Assembly: GCF_022900255.1 (NCBI RefSeq)
Contig: NZ_JALIRM010000014.1
Location: 62,001-126,000 of the forward strand
Direction: 5' to 3'
Length of the DNA: 64,000 nt
Origin: Lederbergia wuyishanensis
GTDB taxonomy: Bacteria; Bacillota; Bacilli; Bacillales; Bacillaceae_C
Positions 9,828 to 18,999 of this stretch are shown here, piece after piece. The notes below the pieces were generated by a model. That model was not told where the DNA came from, made no database searches, and saw only the letters and a list, made by a program, of their open reading frames with translations. The position numbers and the translations under genes were made by a program. How positions within the stretch are numbered: position 1 is the first letter of the stretch; the number at the start of each line of letters is the position of its first letter.

Positions 9828-12041
9828 TTAATTGGAATACAATTTCCGATATTGACCAGGAGTGATACCAACTGCACCTTTAAATTTCCTAGTGAAATTA
9901 GGAACATCAATGTATCCTACTTGGTTAATAATATTTTTAACTGGCATGTTCGTTTGTATTAGTTGTTTTTTTACTTCTTCTAACCTTAGCTCCCACACAT
10001 ATTGAGAGAAGGTTATGTTTGTTTCTTCTTTGATAAAACGACTCAAATAGGATGCAGAAAGATTAAATTCATGAGCTAGATTTTCCAAACTTAAGTCATA
10101 TTGATCAAAGTGCTCCTTAATATAATTGAGTATGTTTAGCTGAAGTTGATTCGCTTGTTTTTCTTTAATTTTATTTATCTCAATGCAAATTTCATTCGTA
10201 AATTGAGAGAGTTTTGCTTCAAATTCATCTAAAGAGTTAATGTCGGATAAATAAAATAACTTTTCTGGGTTAAAATCTATATCCATATCAGTAATTGTTT
10301 TAATAATATTATTAATAATATCGTATTTCATATGTTTAATGAAAAGTGAAGATGAATTGTTACATTTAACCCAAGCAACAAGAGAATTAATAGATTCAAT
10401 CGCAATCTCTGCATTTCCTTGTTTATAACTTTGAATCAATTTAAGCAGATGATCCTTAGGTAGCCATAATGATTCCGGAGACTTTTTAATATCTGAAAAA
10501 AATATAATGCCTGATTGTTCGTTTAATTTACCACTTTCAAGTGCAGCAGAAGCTTCGATAAAAGAACGATTAATATGTTCTTTCCCTTTATATGTTGACC
10601 CCACACCAATAACAATTGTTTGTTGATCTGTTAAGCTTTTTTCAAATTCCAATAAAAATTGCTGTTTTTCAAAGGTGTTATTGTATTTTCCATTAACAAT
10701 AAAAACCATTGTATTGTCATTAATTATTTCTACTGAATAAATTTTGGCATCATTTAATATTTCGTTTGAAATTTGCTCAACTTCCTTTGTATTAATCTCA
10801 CTTAATTGAGATTTTGAAAAGGAAGTAACTATTACAAATGAGTATGGATCATTAAAATCCAAATTGAAAGATCTAAATAATTCTTTTGAATGCTCGACAG
10901 CGTTCATCTGTCCTTGGAGAAGCATGATTAAACATTGATCCCTTACGAGGGGCTCTTGCTTAGCAAATTTCTCGTTTAAATATTCATGATTTGCATAAAC
11001 CATTTCCATTGATTTCTGTAGATTATCTAATTCATTTCTGCTTACTGCTTGATATGAGTTGTCATTTCCTTTTGCAAATTCAATGAGTTTTTTTATTGGA
11101 TGATATTGCTTTAGTGCAATATATATGGAAATAAGAGAAGTGATTGTGATGATAAAAAATAAAACTAACAAAATAAACGATTTAAACTCGGAAACTTTAC
11201 TAAAGAATTCATTGGTAGGAATTACAGTTACGAAAGACCATTTGCTTGTTTCAGATTTTACCTTTGAAATAGAATAATTGACTCTATCGATTGTAATTTC
11301 AGTAATATTACTATCGCTGTTTAATATTTTTTTTATCTTAGATTCATTGAATGAAGAGTCCTTATTGGAATATGAAGCAACAATTTCGTTTTTTTCATTA
11401 AAAATGAATACTTTCCCTTCGAAGCTCCCTAGTGTATTTTTGATCATATCCCGAAAAAATGAATCATTTAATCGAAATAAAACAATACCGTAGGAAGAAA
11501 TAAGATTTGGGGAAAGCGGAAACATATACGTTGGATTTTTTGGGAAAATATTCTGATTGACCGCAATACCTGGATATTCGAATTCCATCATTTGCTGAGT
11601 AAATTTTTTTTGATCCATATCTTTTAAGTGAGATCGATGTTGTAGAAAAGCTTCTAAAGACATAAGCCCATTAGAAGAATAAATAGAATTCTGGTTATAG
11701 TAATATAAATAAATTTCTGTAATAATGGAACTATTTTCCTTATATTTCGTTAATTCTGAAATAGCTTCGGCTTGGAATTCACTTTTCCCTATCATATACG
11801 GAGTTAATTGAGGATTATAAGAGATAAGAGCCCCAATTTTTGTTAGTTCTTTCATCCTATTATCCGTCAATGTTTTTATGTTATTTAAATTATTTATATT
11901 AGTAAGTTCAATTTCTTTTCGTAAACTATTTACTGAATTCTGATAAAAAATGAAAGCCATGATTGAAAAGGGAATTAAAAAAATAAACATATAAGAGAGT
12001 ATGTATTTTAACTGTAATCTGGACGGAACTTTTAACCTCAA
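9828..12041 (-). CDS. Membrane-bound AraC-family transcriptional regulator (YtdP-like)
   Basis: A regulator of about 737 residues. A membrane helix near the N-terminus (about 12-32) and a second one near residue 290 bracket an extracellular sensor domain. A cytoplasmic linker and middle domain follow, then a C-terminal AraC helix-turn-helix pair (last ~100 residues, with LSLENLAHEFNLSASYLSRF and the closing GITPGQYRKLY). It resembles B. subtilis YtdP/YesS-type sensors that regulate neighbouring polysaccharide-uptake genes. The chosen start is TTG at 12041, which has GGAAGGATG eight bases upstream. An in-frame ATG at 12065 has no ribosome site. It is divergent from the lipoprotein gene at 12261 and convergent with the transporter operon, so both are plausible targets. 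Confidence 0.82.
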   Translation of the reverse strand: MRLKVPSRLQLKYILSYMFIFLIPFSIMAFIFYQNSVNSLRKEIELTNINNLNNIKTLTDNRMKELTKIGALISYNPQLTPYMIGKSEFQAEAISELTKYKENSSIITEIYLYYYNQNSIYSSNGLMSLEAFLQHRSHLKDMDQKKFTQQMMEFEYPGIAVNQNIFPKNPTYMFPLSPNLISSYGIVLFRLNDSFFRDMIKNTLGSFEGKVFIFNEKNEIVASYSNKDSSFNESKIKKILNSDSNITEITIDRVNYSISKVKSETSKWSFVTVIPTNEFFSKVSEFKSFILLVLFFIITITSLISIYIALKQYHPIKKLIEFAKGNDNSYQAVSRNELDNLQKSMEMVYANHEYLNEKFAKQEPLVRDQCLIMLLQGQMNAVEHSKELFRSFNLDFNDPYSFVIVTSFSKSQLSEINTKEVEQISNEILNDAKIYSVEIINDNTMVFIVNGKYNNTFEKQQFLLEFEKSLTDQQTIVIGVGSTYKGKEHINRSFIEASAALESGKLNEQSGIIFFSDIKKSPESLWLPKDHLLKLIQSYKQGNAEIAIESINSLVAWVKCNNSSSLFIKHMKYDIINNIIKTITDMDIDFNPEKLFYLSDINSLDEFEAKLSQFTNEICIEINKIKEKQANQLQLNILNYIKEHFDQYDLSLENLAHEFNLSASYLSRFIKEETNITFSQYVWELRLEEVKKQLIQTNMPVKNIINQVGYIDVPNFTRKFKGAVGITPGQYRKLYSN

Positions 12042-12206
12042 GTTGTTTACATCCTTCCAAAACATTGATTTAAAAAATAGTATGATGGTCTAACCATTTT
12101 GAAAATTTTAAGTTATAATAAATATCTAAGATAAAGATAATGGACTATTTAAATTTTTGTCAAGTTTGCTAGAATCAGAGAGAATCATTTAAATTATACA
12201 CATAAA

Positions 12207-12231
12207 TGAAAGGGATTTCATCTACTATAAT
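12207..12231 (+). promoter_or_regulatory. Probable promoter and small palindrome upstream of the solute-binding lipoprotein gene
   Basis: A consensus -10 TATAAT lies at 12226-12231. No good -35 is present at the expected distance. Instead a TGAAA-GGGA-TTTCA inverted repeat lies at 12207-12220, where an activator such as the divergent AraC-type regulator could bind. Spacing to the ATG at 12261 is suitable. Confidence 0.45.
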
Positions 12232-12260
12232 ACACTATCTAAGTTGGATGGGGGAAGACA

Positions 12261-13874
12261 ATGAGTCCAATACATAAAGTAGAAAATGTAAAAAGAAAAG
12301 CTCCAAAGTCTGTATTTCTTCTTTTATTAATGATGACAATGTCACTCTCTTCTTGTTCAGCAAAAGGAGAGAGTATGCCGAGCAACACTGAGGATTCCAA
12401 AGTTAAATTGGAGATTAATCAAGAAGGTTTTCCAATAGTAAATGGCGAATTGTCGCTTACAATGTTTGGCCCTAATGTCGGCGTTTCCAAGTGGGAAGAT
12501 ATGAAATATTTCATTGAAATGGAAAAGAAAACGAATATTCATTTTAATTTTATTACTCCACCGAATGAAAGTTTTGAAACTCAAAAAAAATTACTATTTG
12601 CTAGCAGGGATTTACCCGATATTTTTTACGCATCCTCTCTTTCAAATAGTGAAATTACAAAATATAGTAAACAGGGATTATTAATTCCGCTAGAAAACTT
12701 AATTGAACAATATGCTCCCAATATTCAAAGAATGTTTGAAGAATTGCCTGATGTAAAGAAATCAATTACTGCACTCGACGGTCATATTTATGCTTTGCCA
12801 TCTGTCGATCGTTCATTGCCATGGAATTATAGTCCGCTTTGGTATAATGGATCATTCTTAAAAGCATTGGAAGTAAAAAAACTTCCTGAAACGACAGAAG
12901 AGCTTTTTGAATTGTTGACACGAATGAAAAATGAAGATCCAAATGGTGATGGTGAGCAAGACGAGATACCACTTACTGCAGTGAAATTATCGGATATTAA
13001 TCAATGGTTCATGGGTTTCTTTGGGATCGTTTCGCCGGCACAAGGCGTGTATGAAGATAAAGTCCAATATGGCGCATTAAAACCGGAATATAGAGAATAT
13101 TTGATATATATGAATAGATTATGGGAGAATGAATTACTTGATCACGAAACGTTTTCGCAGTCTCATGAACAAAAATTACTAAAAGGGAATAATAATCGTG
13201 TAGGTCTCTATTCATCCTGGGGCCCTGGAGCATTATTAGGTATGGAGGATAATACGGCAAATCCTATGATGCAGCCAGTCAGTTCACCAAATGTAAAAAA
13301 GCCAGTTATCCCTATTAGTCCTGGCCAAAGTGTTGGTCAATTTGCTATTACTAACGTTAACCCATACCCTGAAGCGACGATTCGTTGGATTGATTACTCT
13401 TATTCCCCTGAAGGTTCTATTTTCTTGCATTCTTTATATGAAGGTGATATATGGGAATGGGCAGATAGAGAAAATGGAATTAGAAGGTATATTAGTGGTT
13501 TTCCGCAAGATTACCGTGGAACATTGACGCCAAATTACGGAATTAACGTTCCACATTGGACGCAGATTGAGTATGCTAAGTCATTTAAAAGTGAATTTTC
13601 TGAGTTTAATTATGCTGAAACAGATAAGAAAATTATTGCATATGGACAAGTTCCATTTCCGAATGTCTTTCTTACAGCTGAGGAACTTGATCAAATTGCT
13701 GGCATTACAGCAGATTTAAATACATATGTAGAAGATATGGAAATGAAATTTATTACTGGAAGAGAACCGATTTCTATGTGGGATTCCTATGTCCAAACCT
13801 TAAAAGAAATAGGTGTAGACAAGTTGGTTGACGTTTATCAAACAGCTTATGATCGATATGAGAGTATAAAATAA
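12261..13874 (+). CDS. Extracellular solute-binding lipoprotein (LplA/YtcQ type)
   Basis: A 537-residue lipoprotein: a basic N-terminus, a hydrophobic segment, and the lipobox LSSCS with Cys near residue 32. The rest has the fold signature of large oligosaccharide-binding proteins of the LplA/YtcQ group (for example the Ca-site-like DPNGDGEQDEIPLTA around residue 230, and frequent Trp/Tyr). GGGGGAAG precedes the ATG. B. subtilis ytcQ and ytdP are also neighbours, which supports pairing with the regulator at 9828-12041. The substrate is probably a plant-cell-wall-type oligosaccharide (inference). The gene stands alone, with no permease directly after it. Confidence 0.88.
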   Translation: MSPIHKVENVKRKAPKSVFLLLLMMTMSLSSCSAKGESMPSNTEDSKVKLEINQEGFPIVNGELSLTMFGPNVGVSKWEDMKYFIEMEKKTNIHFNFITPPNESFETQKKLLFASRDLPDIFYASSLSNSEITKYSKQGLLIPLENLIEQYAPNIQRMFEELPDVKKSITALDGHIYALPSVDRSLPWNYSPLWYNGSFLKALEVKKLPETTEELFELLTRMKNEDPNGDGEQDEIPLTAVKLSDINQWFMGFFGIVSPAQGVYEDKVQYGALKPEYREYLIYMNRLWENELLDHETFSQSHEQKLLKGNNNRVGLYSSWGPGALLGMEDNTANPMMQPVSSPNVKKPVIPISPGQSVGQFAITNVNPYPEATIRWIDYSYSPEGSIFLHSLYEGDIWEWADRENGIRRYISGFPQDYRGTLTPNYGINVPHWTQIEYAKSFKSEFSEFNYAETDKKIIAYGQVPFPNVFLTAEELDQIAGITADLNTYVEDMEMKFITGREPISMWDSYVQTLKEIGVDKLVDVYQTAYDRYESIK

Positions 13875-13931
13875 ATCAATATATAAATTATGTAAATATA
13901 AGTAGTTGATTATTTAGAAGTAAATAAATAA

Positions 13932-14119
13932 GTGAATATTAATTGCAATGTTACTGCCCTATATCTAGAAGAGGTTATTTATAAATCGATTAGAAAAGTT
14001 CAAGTTATTGAAATTAGATGCGAAAAAAATTAATATATTTAGTAGACCATTTTGTAGCTGGAAAAGAAATTGATATTTATAATTATAAATATCATGAAAA
14101 GGATGAATTTGCTCCATGA
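13932..14119 (+). pseudogene. Frameshifted small gene upstream of the thioredoxin-like gene
   Basis: Two overlapping fragments read as one protein if one base is changed in the A-run at 14023-14029. The first frame (13932-14033) gives NVTALYLEEVIYKSIRKVQV then VIEIRCEKN. The second (14018-14119) continues with LVDHFVAGKEIDIYNYKYHE and ends KDEFAP. Its TGA overlaps the ATG of the next gene (ATGA), the usual form of a translationally coupled operon partner, so the reading frame was real. In B. subtilis small yus genes flank yusE, and this may be a remnant of one of them. An assembly error in the homopolymer is the main alternative. Confidence 0.5.
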
Positions 14120-14421
14120 AGGAACTAGCGAAAGAAGATATCATACGAGTGCATGAACAACACGAAACAGCAATTCTTTATTTTTACACTCCTCTTTGTG
14201 GGACTTGTCAAGTAGCAGGGAAAATGCTTGGAGTTGTGGAGCAAATGTTTCCAAATTTATTTTTTGGGAAAGCTGACTTAAACTATGTACCAGAAATGGC
14301 TGAATTATTTTCGATTGAAAGTGTTCCTTGTATGTTGATTTTAAAAGAAAGCATGGTCCAGGAAAAAATCTATGCATTTAAATCAGTTCCTTATTTACAT
14401 GAACGGATATCAAGCTACTAA
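14116..14421 (+). CDS. yusE: Thioredoxin-like protein, YusE type
   Basis: A 101-residue single-domain thioredoxin-like protein. The redox motif is C28-G-T-C31, preceded by the strand AILYFYTP, and a cis-Pro segment, ESVPCMLIL, occurs near residue 75. The CGTC centre differs from the CGPC of TrxA. B. subtilis YusE has the same size and also lies near the methionine-transport genes. A role in cytoplasmic thiol exchange is likely but unproven. The start ATG overlaps the stop of the broken upstream frame. No obvious terminator follows before the S-box promoter. Confidence 0.8.
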   Translation: MKELAKEDIIRVHEQHETAILYFYTPLCGTCQVAGKMLGVVEQMFPNLFFGKADLNYVPEMAELFSIESVPCMLILKESMVQEKIYAFKSVPYLHERISSY

Positions 14422-14485
14422 GATCACTAATGCTAAAATAGATTAATTTTCGACTTATTTCCTAGGAAATTTTTCGTTATACTAG

Positions 14486-14514
14486 TTGACTCAAAAAAAA
14501 GTCTATGATAATAT
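14486..14514 (+). promoter_or_regulatory. SigA-type promoter of the S-box operon
   Basis: TTGACT at 14486-14491 and TAATAT at 14509-14514 are separated by 17 bases. Transcription would begin near 14521, about 28 bases before the SAM aptamer, so the whole riboswitch is in the leader. Confidence 0.7.
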
Positions 14515-14548
14515 GACTTTCATACCTTACAACTTTATATCTTTAACT

Positions 14549-14651
14549 CTTATCAAGAGAGGTGGAGGGATGTGCCCGATGAAGCCCGGCAACCATCACG
14601 TATGTGAAAAGGTGCCAATTCACACAAAGCGTAATAGCTTTGAAAGATGAG
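14549..14651 (+). promoter_or_regulatory. SAM-I riboswitch (S-box) aptamer
   Basis: The sequence shows the conserved S-box core: a P1 stem CTTATC (14549-14554) with GATGAG (14646-14651), then AAGAGAGGTGGAGGGA, GATGAAGCCCGGCAACC and GGTGCCAATTC in order. These match the kink-turn, the pseudoknot and the SAM-binding core of SAM-I riboswitches. When SAM is plentiful the aptamer should allow the terminator at 14673-14710 and switch off the downstream oxidase and metQNP genes. Confidence 0.95.
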
Positions 14652-14672
14652 GGGAAGGATTTTTAATTACTT

Positions 14673-14710
14673 ATGCCTTTCTGCTCATTTTTTGCAGGAA
14701 GGCATTTTTA
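14673..14710 (+). terminator. S-box expression-platform terminator
   Basis: A 12-bp stem (ATGCCTTTCTGC with GCAGGAAGGCAT, one G-T pair) is followed by TTTTTA. It sits directly after the SAM aptamer and before the GTG of the oxidase gene. Confidence 0.9.
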
Positions 14711-14764
14711 TTTTGAAAATATACCTTCTCCAAATGACATTTACAACAGCGAGGTGAAAAAAAC

Positions 14765-15904
14765 GTGAGTGAGAAGTTAGAATTTGATGTTGCTATAGTA
14801 GGTTTAGGATCCATGGGAAGCTTTGCTTTTTGGCAATTGGCACGAATGGGGGTCAATGTTGTCGGATTTGACCGGTATAGACCCGGACATGACAAAGGGG
14901 CGGGACATGGAGAAACAAGGATATTTCGTACCGCCTATGGTGAAGGTGTGGAATATGTTCCTTTACTTAAAGAAGCAAGAACACTATGGAGAGAGTTAGA
15001 AGCAGAAACAGGGGTAGAGTTATATATCGAAAATGGCGGTACAATGTTCGGTCCTAAAGATGATATTTTTATCAAAACGGTTGAGGAAAGTGTTCATACG
15101 TTTAACCTTCCTTACAAAAAATATTCCGGACTAGAAGCAAAAGAAGTTTACCCGCAAATTAATTTTAAAGAAAATCAAGTTGCGATATACGAAGAGTATG
15201 CTGGCTTCATAAAACCCGAGCTATCTATTGAAACCGCGGTTAACCGAGGAGAAGAATTAGGTGGAACAGTCTTTACTGACAGTCCTGTGAATAATATTCA
15301 TGCGAATGAAGGTGGGGTAACCATCATTTGTGAAGATAAGCAGTTTAGAGTGAAAAAGGTAATCGTTTCTTCAGGAGGATGGACTTCCCAACTTCTACCA
15401 GAACTTAAATTACCACTAACACTAGAACGTCAGGTTTTAGTCTGGTATAATGCGAAAAATCCGGAGAAGTTCACACCTGAGAAATTCCCTATTTTTTCTC
15501 GAATGAAAGATGGAATTGGATTTTATGGATTCCCTACTGTAGATGGGAAGACGGTTAAAGTTGCACTTCATCATGGCGGACAAGTCGTAAATCATCCTGA
15601 TGAAGTCGACAGGGATATTTATGAAACAGACTTAGAGCCTGTTACTGAAAAAGTGAAGGAGTACTTTCCTGATCTTATTCCTGTACCTGTAAAAGCTAAA
15701 ACGTGTTTCTACACAAATACACCGGATGAACATTTTATTCTTGGAGCAGCACCTGGATTGCCAAATGTCACTCTTCTTGGACCAATGGCAGGACACGGGT
15801 TTAAGTTCGCTCCAATTATGGGAAAAATTGCTGCAGAATTAGCGACAAATAAAACTCCTACATTAGAGATCAGTATATTTGATCCAAGTCGTTTTAATAA
15901 ATAG
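14765..15904 (+). CDS. solA: N-methyl amino acid oxidase (SolA / sarcosine oxidase family), FAD-dependent
   Basis: A 379-residue flavoprotein. The FAD-binding Rossmann motif is AIVGLGSMGS at about residues 10-19. It is followed by the family's HGETRIFRTAYGEG segment near residue 50 and by TCFYTNTPDEHFILG near residue 325, whose Cys is the covalent FAD site in monomeric sarcosine oxidase and SolA. The reaction is oxidative demethylation of an N-methyl amino acid (sarcosine, N-methyltryptophan or similar) to the free amino acid, formaldehyde and peroxide. The start is GTG at 14765 with GAGGTG upstream. As first gene behind a SAM riboswitch and before methionine-import genes, it probably serves methyl/methionine supply. 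The exact substrate is not certain. Confidence 0.85.
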   Translation: MSEKLEFDVAIVGLGSMGSFAFWQLARMGVNVVGFDRYRPGHDKGAGHGETRIFRTAYGEGVEYVPLLKEARTLWRELEAETGVELYIENGGTMFGPKDDIFIKTVEESVHTFNLPYKKYSGLEAKEVYPQINFKENQVAIYEEYAGFIKPELSIETAVNRGEELGGTVFTDSPVNNIHANEGGVTIICEDKQFRVKKVIVSSGGWTSQLLPELKLPLTLERQVLVWYNAKNPEKFTPEKFPIFSRMKDGIGFYGFPTVDGKTVKVALHHGGQVVNHPDEVDRDIYETDLEPVTEKVKEYFPDLIPVPVKAKTCFYTNTPDEHFILGAAPGLPNVTLLGPMAGHGFKFAPIMGKIAAELATNKTPTLEISIFDPSRFNK

Positions 15905-15930
15905 AAGGTTCTAGTTGTTTTACTAAATTG

Positions 15931-15966
15931 AATGGTGTGGAAGGCGCGAGTTCCTGCGGAAGTTAT
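15931..15966. repeat. Fragment resembling a widespread Bacillus intergenic repeat
   Basis: The string GGTGTGGAAGGCGCGAGTTC with CTGCGGAAG after it closely resembles the GGAAGGCGCGAGACTCCTGC-type repeat that I remember from many Bacillus genomes. Only this short piece is present, between the oxidase gene and metQ. Confidence 0.35.
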
Positions 15967-16032
15967 GTGCTTTTAAATAAAATCAACATTAAATTCACGT
16001 AAGTCTAAAAAAATCAAATGAGGGATATAAAC

Positions 16033-16860
16033 ATGAAAAAATTATTTACTGTTATATTACTAGGATTAATTTTGGTATTATCTGCATGTGGATCAAATGG
16101 TAAATCAGATGTTATTAAAGTAGGTACAACTACGTCAGAAGTTCCAACTTGGAACCTTGTAAAAGACCTAGCTGAAAAAGAAGGCATTAAAATTGAAATT
16201 GTTAAATTTGACGATTATGTTCAACCAAACCTTGCTTTAGATAGTGGGGAAATTGATATTAATGCATTCCAAACAATTGTTTATTTTGATAAATTTAAAG
16301 AAGAGCGTAAACTTGATCTAGCTGCTATTGGAACAACAAATATTTGGCCAATGGGGATTTACTCTAAAAAAGTTAAAGATATTAATGAACTAAAAGATGG
16401 AGATCAAATCGTTATTCCGAAAGACCCAACAAACTTAGGAAGAGCTCTTTTATTACTACAAAAAGCTGGACTAGTTACATTAAAAGAAGGATTTGATGGT
16501 ACTGGCGGAGTAGAAAATATTGCTGAAAATCCTAAGAATCTTGAGATTACTCCAGTTGACGCAGGACAAACAGCACGTGGTCTTGATGATGCAGCAGCTT
16601 CTATCATTAACTCAGACATGGCAATTAATGCTGGTTTAAATCCTACGAATGATCCAGTATTCAGAGAAGATGCAAGCAATAAAGCGTATGTTAATATTAT
16701 TGCAGCTCATGCAAAACGTAAAGATGACGAAACATTAAAGAAAATCGTAGATATCTATCATACAGATGAAGTGAAAAGCTTCATTGAAAAAGAATTTAAC
16801 GGTGCTGCTGTTCCAGTTAGAGAACCGATTTCATTTTTAGATGATTATAAACAAAACTAA
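16033..16860 (+). CDS. metQ: Methionine-binding lipoprotein MetQ
   Basis: A 275-residue NlpA-family lipoprotein. A short signal ends in the lipobox LSACG, after which Cys would be lipidated. The body, IKVGTTTSEVP onward through DINAFQTIVYFDKF and the closing NGAAVPVREPI region, is typical of MetQ. It captures D/L-methionine outside the cell and hands it to MetNP. The ATG at 16033 is preferred over the one at 16018, because the GAGGG ribosome site lies between them. It is controlled by the upstream S-box together with the oxidase gene. Confidence 0.93.
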   Translation: MKKLFTVILLGLILVLSACGSNGKSDVIKVGTTTSEVPTWNLVKDLAEKEGIKIEIVKFDDYVQPNLALDSGEIDINAFQTIVYFDKFKEERKLDLAAIGTTNIWPMGIYSKKVKDINELKDGDQIVIPKDPTNLGRALLLLQKAGLVTLKEGFDGTGGVENIAENPKNLEITPVDAGQTARGLDDAAASIINSDMAINAGLNPTNDPVFREDASNKAYVNIIAAHAKRKDDETLKKIVDIYHTDEVKSFIEKEFNGAAVPVREPISFLDDYKQN

Positions 16861-16867
16861 CCTCTTT

Positions 16868-16908
16868 ACCATTAGCCTGTTTCTTATGAAAACAGGCTAA
16901 TGGTTTAT
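16868..16908 (+). terminator. Intercistronic hairpin between metQ and metN
   Basis: ACCATTAGCCTGTT pairs with AACAGGCTAATGGT almost perfectly. It is followed by only a weak T-tail (TTATAT). It may be a partial terminator or a 3'-end stabiliser that raises metQ expression over metNP, a common pattern for binding proteins. Confidence 0.65.
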
Positions 16909-16976
16909 ATATTTATTGATATATTGTAAAATCGTAGTGCTTGCTGTAAATATTCAATAGAGTAAGGAGAAAGAAT

Positions 16977-18005
16977 ATGCTTGTATTACAAGATGTTCAT
17001 AAAGTATATGGAAAAAGTAAAGAGAAACAAGTGGTAGCCTTACAAGGGATCAATCTCTCTGTTAATAAAGGTGAAATATTTGGGGTAGTCGGTTTTAGTG
17101 GTGCAGGGAAAAGTACATTAATTAGATGTGTTAATTTATTGGAGCGCCCAACATCCGGAAAAGTATTGATTAATGGTGTTGATTTACTAAAATTATCACC
17201 GAAGGAGTTGCGGGAGCAAAGAAAGAAAATTGGCATGATTTTTCAAAACTATAACTTATTGCATTCGAAAACAATTTTTCAAAATGTTGCAATGCCGCTT
17301 ACTCTGGAAGGGAAACCAAAAGATTATATTAAGAAGAAAGTAACTGAATTATTGTCTTTTGTTGGATTAGAGGAAAGAATGAACCATTATCCTGAACAGT
17401 TATCCGGCGGTCAGAAGCAAAGGGTTGGTATTGCTAGAGCACTTGCTACAGATCCGGATATTCTTTTATGTGATGAAGCGACGTCCGCGCTTGACCCAAG
17501 CACAACAGAATCCGTCCTGGAATTATTAAGGAGAGTAAGGGAAGAATTTGGCCTTACAATTTTAATGATCACCCATGAAATGAATGTCATTCGAGATATT
17601 TGCGATAAAGTTGCCGTTATAGAAGGTGGGAAAATTGTTGAACAAGGTCCAGTTATAGATGTGTTTACGGAGCCACAAACAGAGATTGCCAGAAGTTTTG
17701 TTAGAACGGTATTAAATGATGCGACTCCTGAATCAATTAAAGAGTTGATTAGAGCAAATTCGGGGAGGACGTATCGAATTATTTTTAAAGGTCTATCCAC
17801 AAGTGCACCTCTATTATCCGATACAGCCAAAAAATTCCAAGTAGATTTAAATGTGTTTCACGGAATGCTTACAGAATTACAAGGAATTCCATTTGGTAAT
17901 TTATTGGTGAACATACAAGGGGATGCCGAAGAAATCGAACGTGCCATTCAATATATGCAAGAACAAGCTGCAATTGTAAGGGAGGTAACTCGTGATGCAC
18001 TTTGA
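16977..18005 (+). CDS. metN: Methionine import ATPase MetN
   Basis: A 342-residue ABC ATPase. Walker A is GFSGAGKST near residue 37, the signature is LSGGQKQR near 140, Walker B is ILLCDEATSALD near 162, and the H-loop is ILMITHEMN. The C-terminal NIL domain (about 265-342) is the regulatory methionine-binding module of MetN. It powers methionine uptake with MetP and MetQ on the cytoplasmic side. AAGGAGA precedes the ATG. Its end overlaps metP. Confidence 0.95.
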   Translation: MLVLQDVHKVYGKSKEKQVVALQGINLSVNKGEIFGVVGFSGAGKSTLIRCVNLLERPTSGKVLINGVDLLKLSPKELREQRKKIGMIFQNYNLLHSKTIFQNVAMPLTLEGKPKDYIKKKVTELLSFVGLEERMNHYPEQLSGGQKQRVGIARALATDPDILLCDEATSALDPSTTESVLELLRRVREEFGLTILMITHEMNVIRDICDKVAVIEGGKIVEQGPVIDVFTEPQTEIARSFVRTVLNDATPESIKELIRANSGRTYRIIFKGLSTSAPLLSDTAKKFQVDLNVFHGMLTELQGIPFGNLLVNIQGDAEEIERAIQYMQEQAAIVREVTRDAL

Positions 18006-18654
18006 GCCTTGGTTTTGGCCAGAGTTTTTTAAAGCTTTATATCAAACATTTTATATGGTAGGAATTGGTCTTATTATTTCTATTATTATTGGTATTCCAA
18101 TTGGAGTTACATTGGTAGTTACAAGAGAAGGTGCCATTTTAGAAAATAAAACACTCTATAACGTACTTAATGTAGTCATAAATATATTTAGATCTATTCC
18201 TTTCATAATTCTTATTGTAGCAATTATTCCATTTACCCGTTTTATTGTAGGCACATCCATTGGAACTACTGCAGCTATAGTTCCGCTTGTACTATATACT
18301 GCTTTTTATATCGGCAGACTAATTGAAAACTCTTTATTGGAAGTTGATAAAGGAACAATTGAATTAGCACAAGCAATGGGTGCAACCCCTTGGCAAACCA
18401 TTTGGCGCTTTTTACTTCCAGAAGCTTTAGCTTCAATTATTCTGGCTTTAACTGTCGCAACAATTGGTTTGATTGGCGCATCCGCAATGGCAGGTGCTGT
18501 TGGAGCCGGAGGTATTGGCGATTTAGCAATTACGTATGGATATAACCAGTTTAAAACCGAAATCATGATTATCACCGTTATTACATTAATCATCATGGTG
18601 CAATTAGTTCAATCTCTAGGTAACTGGATTGCTAAAAAAATTAGAAGAAACTAA
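17995..18654 (+). CDS. metP: Methionine ABC transporter permease MetP (MetI)
   Basis: A permease of about 219 residues with five to six membrane spans and the EAA loop IELAQAMGATPWQTIWRFLL. It forms the membrane channel for methionine with MetN. GGAGGT at 17981-17986 favours the ATG at 17995 over the GTG just before it; the overlap with metN is 11 bases. It closes the S-box operon, and a hairpin terminator follows within five bases. Confidence 0.94.
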   Translation: MHFEPWFWPEFFKALYQTFYMVGIGLIISIIIGIPIGVTLVVTREGAILENKTLYNVLNVVINIFRSIPFIILIVAIIPFTRFIVGTSIGTTAAIVPLVLYTAFYIGRLIENSLLEVDKGTIELAQAMGATPWQTIWRFLLPEALASIILALTVATIGLIGASAMAGAVGAGGIGDLAITYGYNQFKTEIMIITVITLIIMVQLVQSLGNWIAKKIRRN

Positions 18655-18658
18655 TTAA

Positions 18659-18685
18659 TTCCGGGCATTCGCTCGGGATTTTTAT
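18659..18685 (+). terminator. Terminator of the metQNP operon
   Basis: TTCCGGGC and GCTCGGGA form an 8-bp stem with two wobble pairs, followed by TTTTTATTT. Confidence 0.8.
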
Positions 18686-18999
18686 TTATGAAGAGAAATT
18701 TGGAAGCAAATTCTGACATATCTGCTTGGAGAAGTATTAATTTTATTCAAAAATTGCTTAAAAGGCTAGTTCTTTATAATCAGATTTAAAAATCGTTATT
18801 TATCATTATAACCATCTCCAAACCCACTCCACGTCTACATTTGTTCACTTTTTTCTTCAAATTTTTTGTTTTCTAGCACGTTTTTTTCATATATAATTGG
18901 GAATGTGATAAAGGGTGAAGTCAAATTTGGACACCAAGTCTGAACAAATGAAAGGATTGGTTTTTTATTAATACTCTAGATATTCAGTACACAAATGGT
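18686..18999. other. Gene-free interval between metP and a small ORF
   Basis: About 310 bases of AT-rich sequence with no conserved gene. A possible -10-like TATAAT string occurs near 18893. A ribosome-site-plus-GTG at 18915 opens only an 18-codon frame (VKSNLDTKSEQMKGLVFY). I see no riboswitch or long hairpin. Confidence 0.4.
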
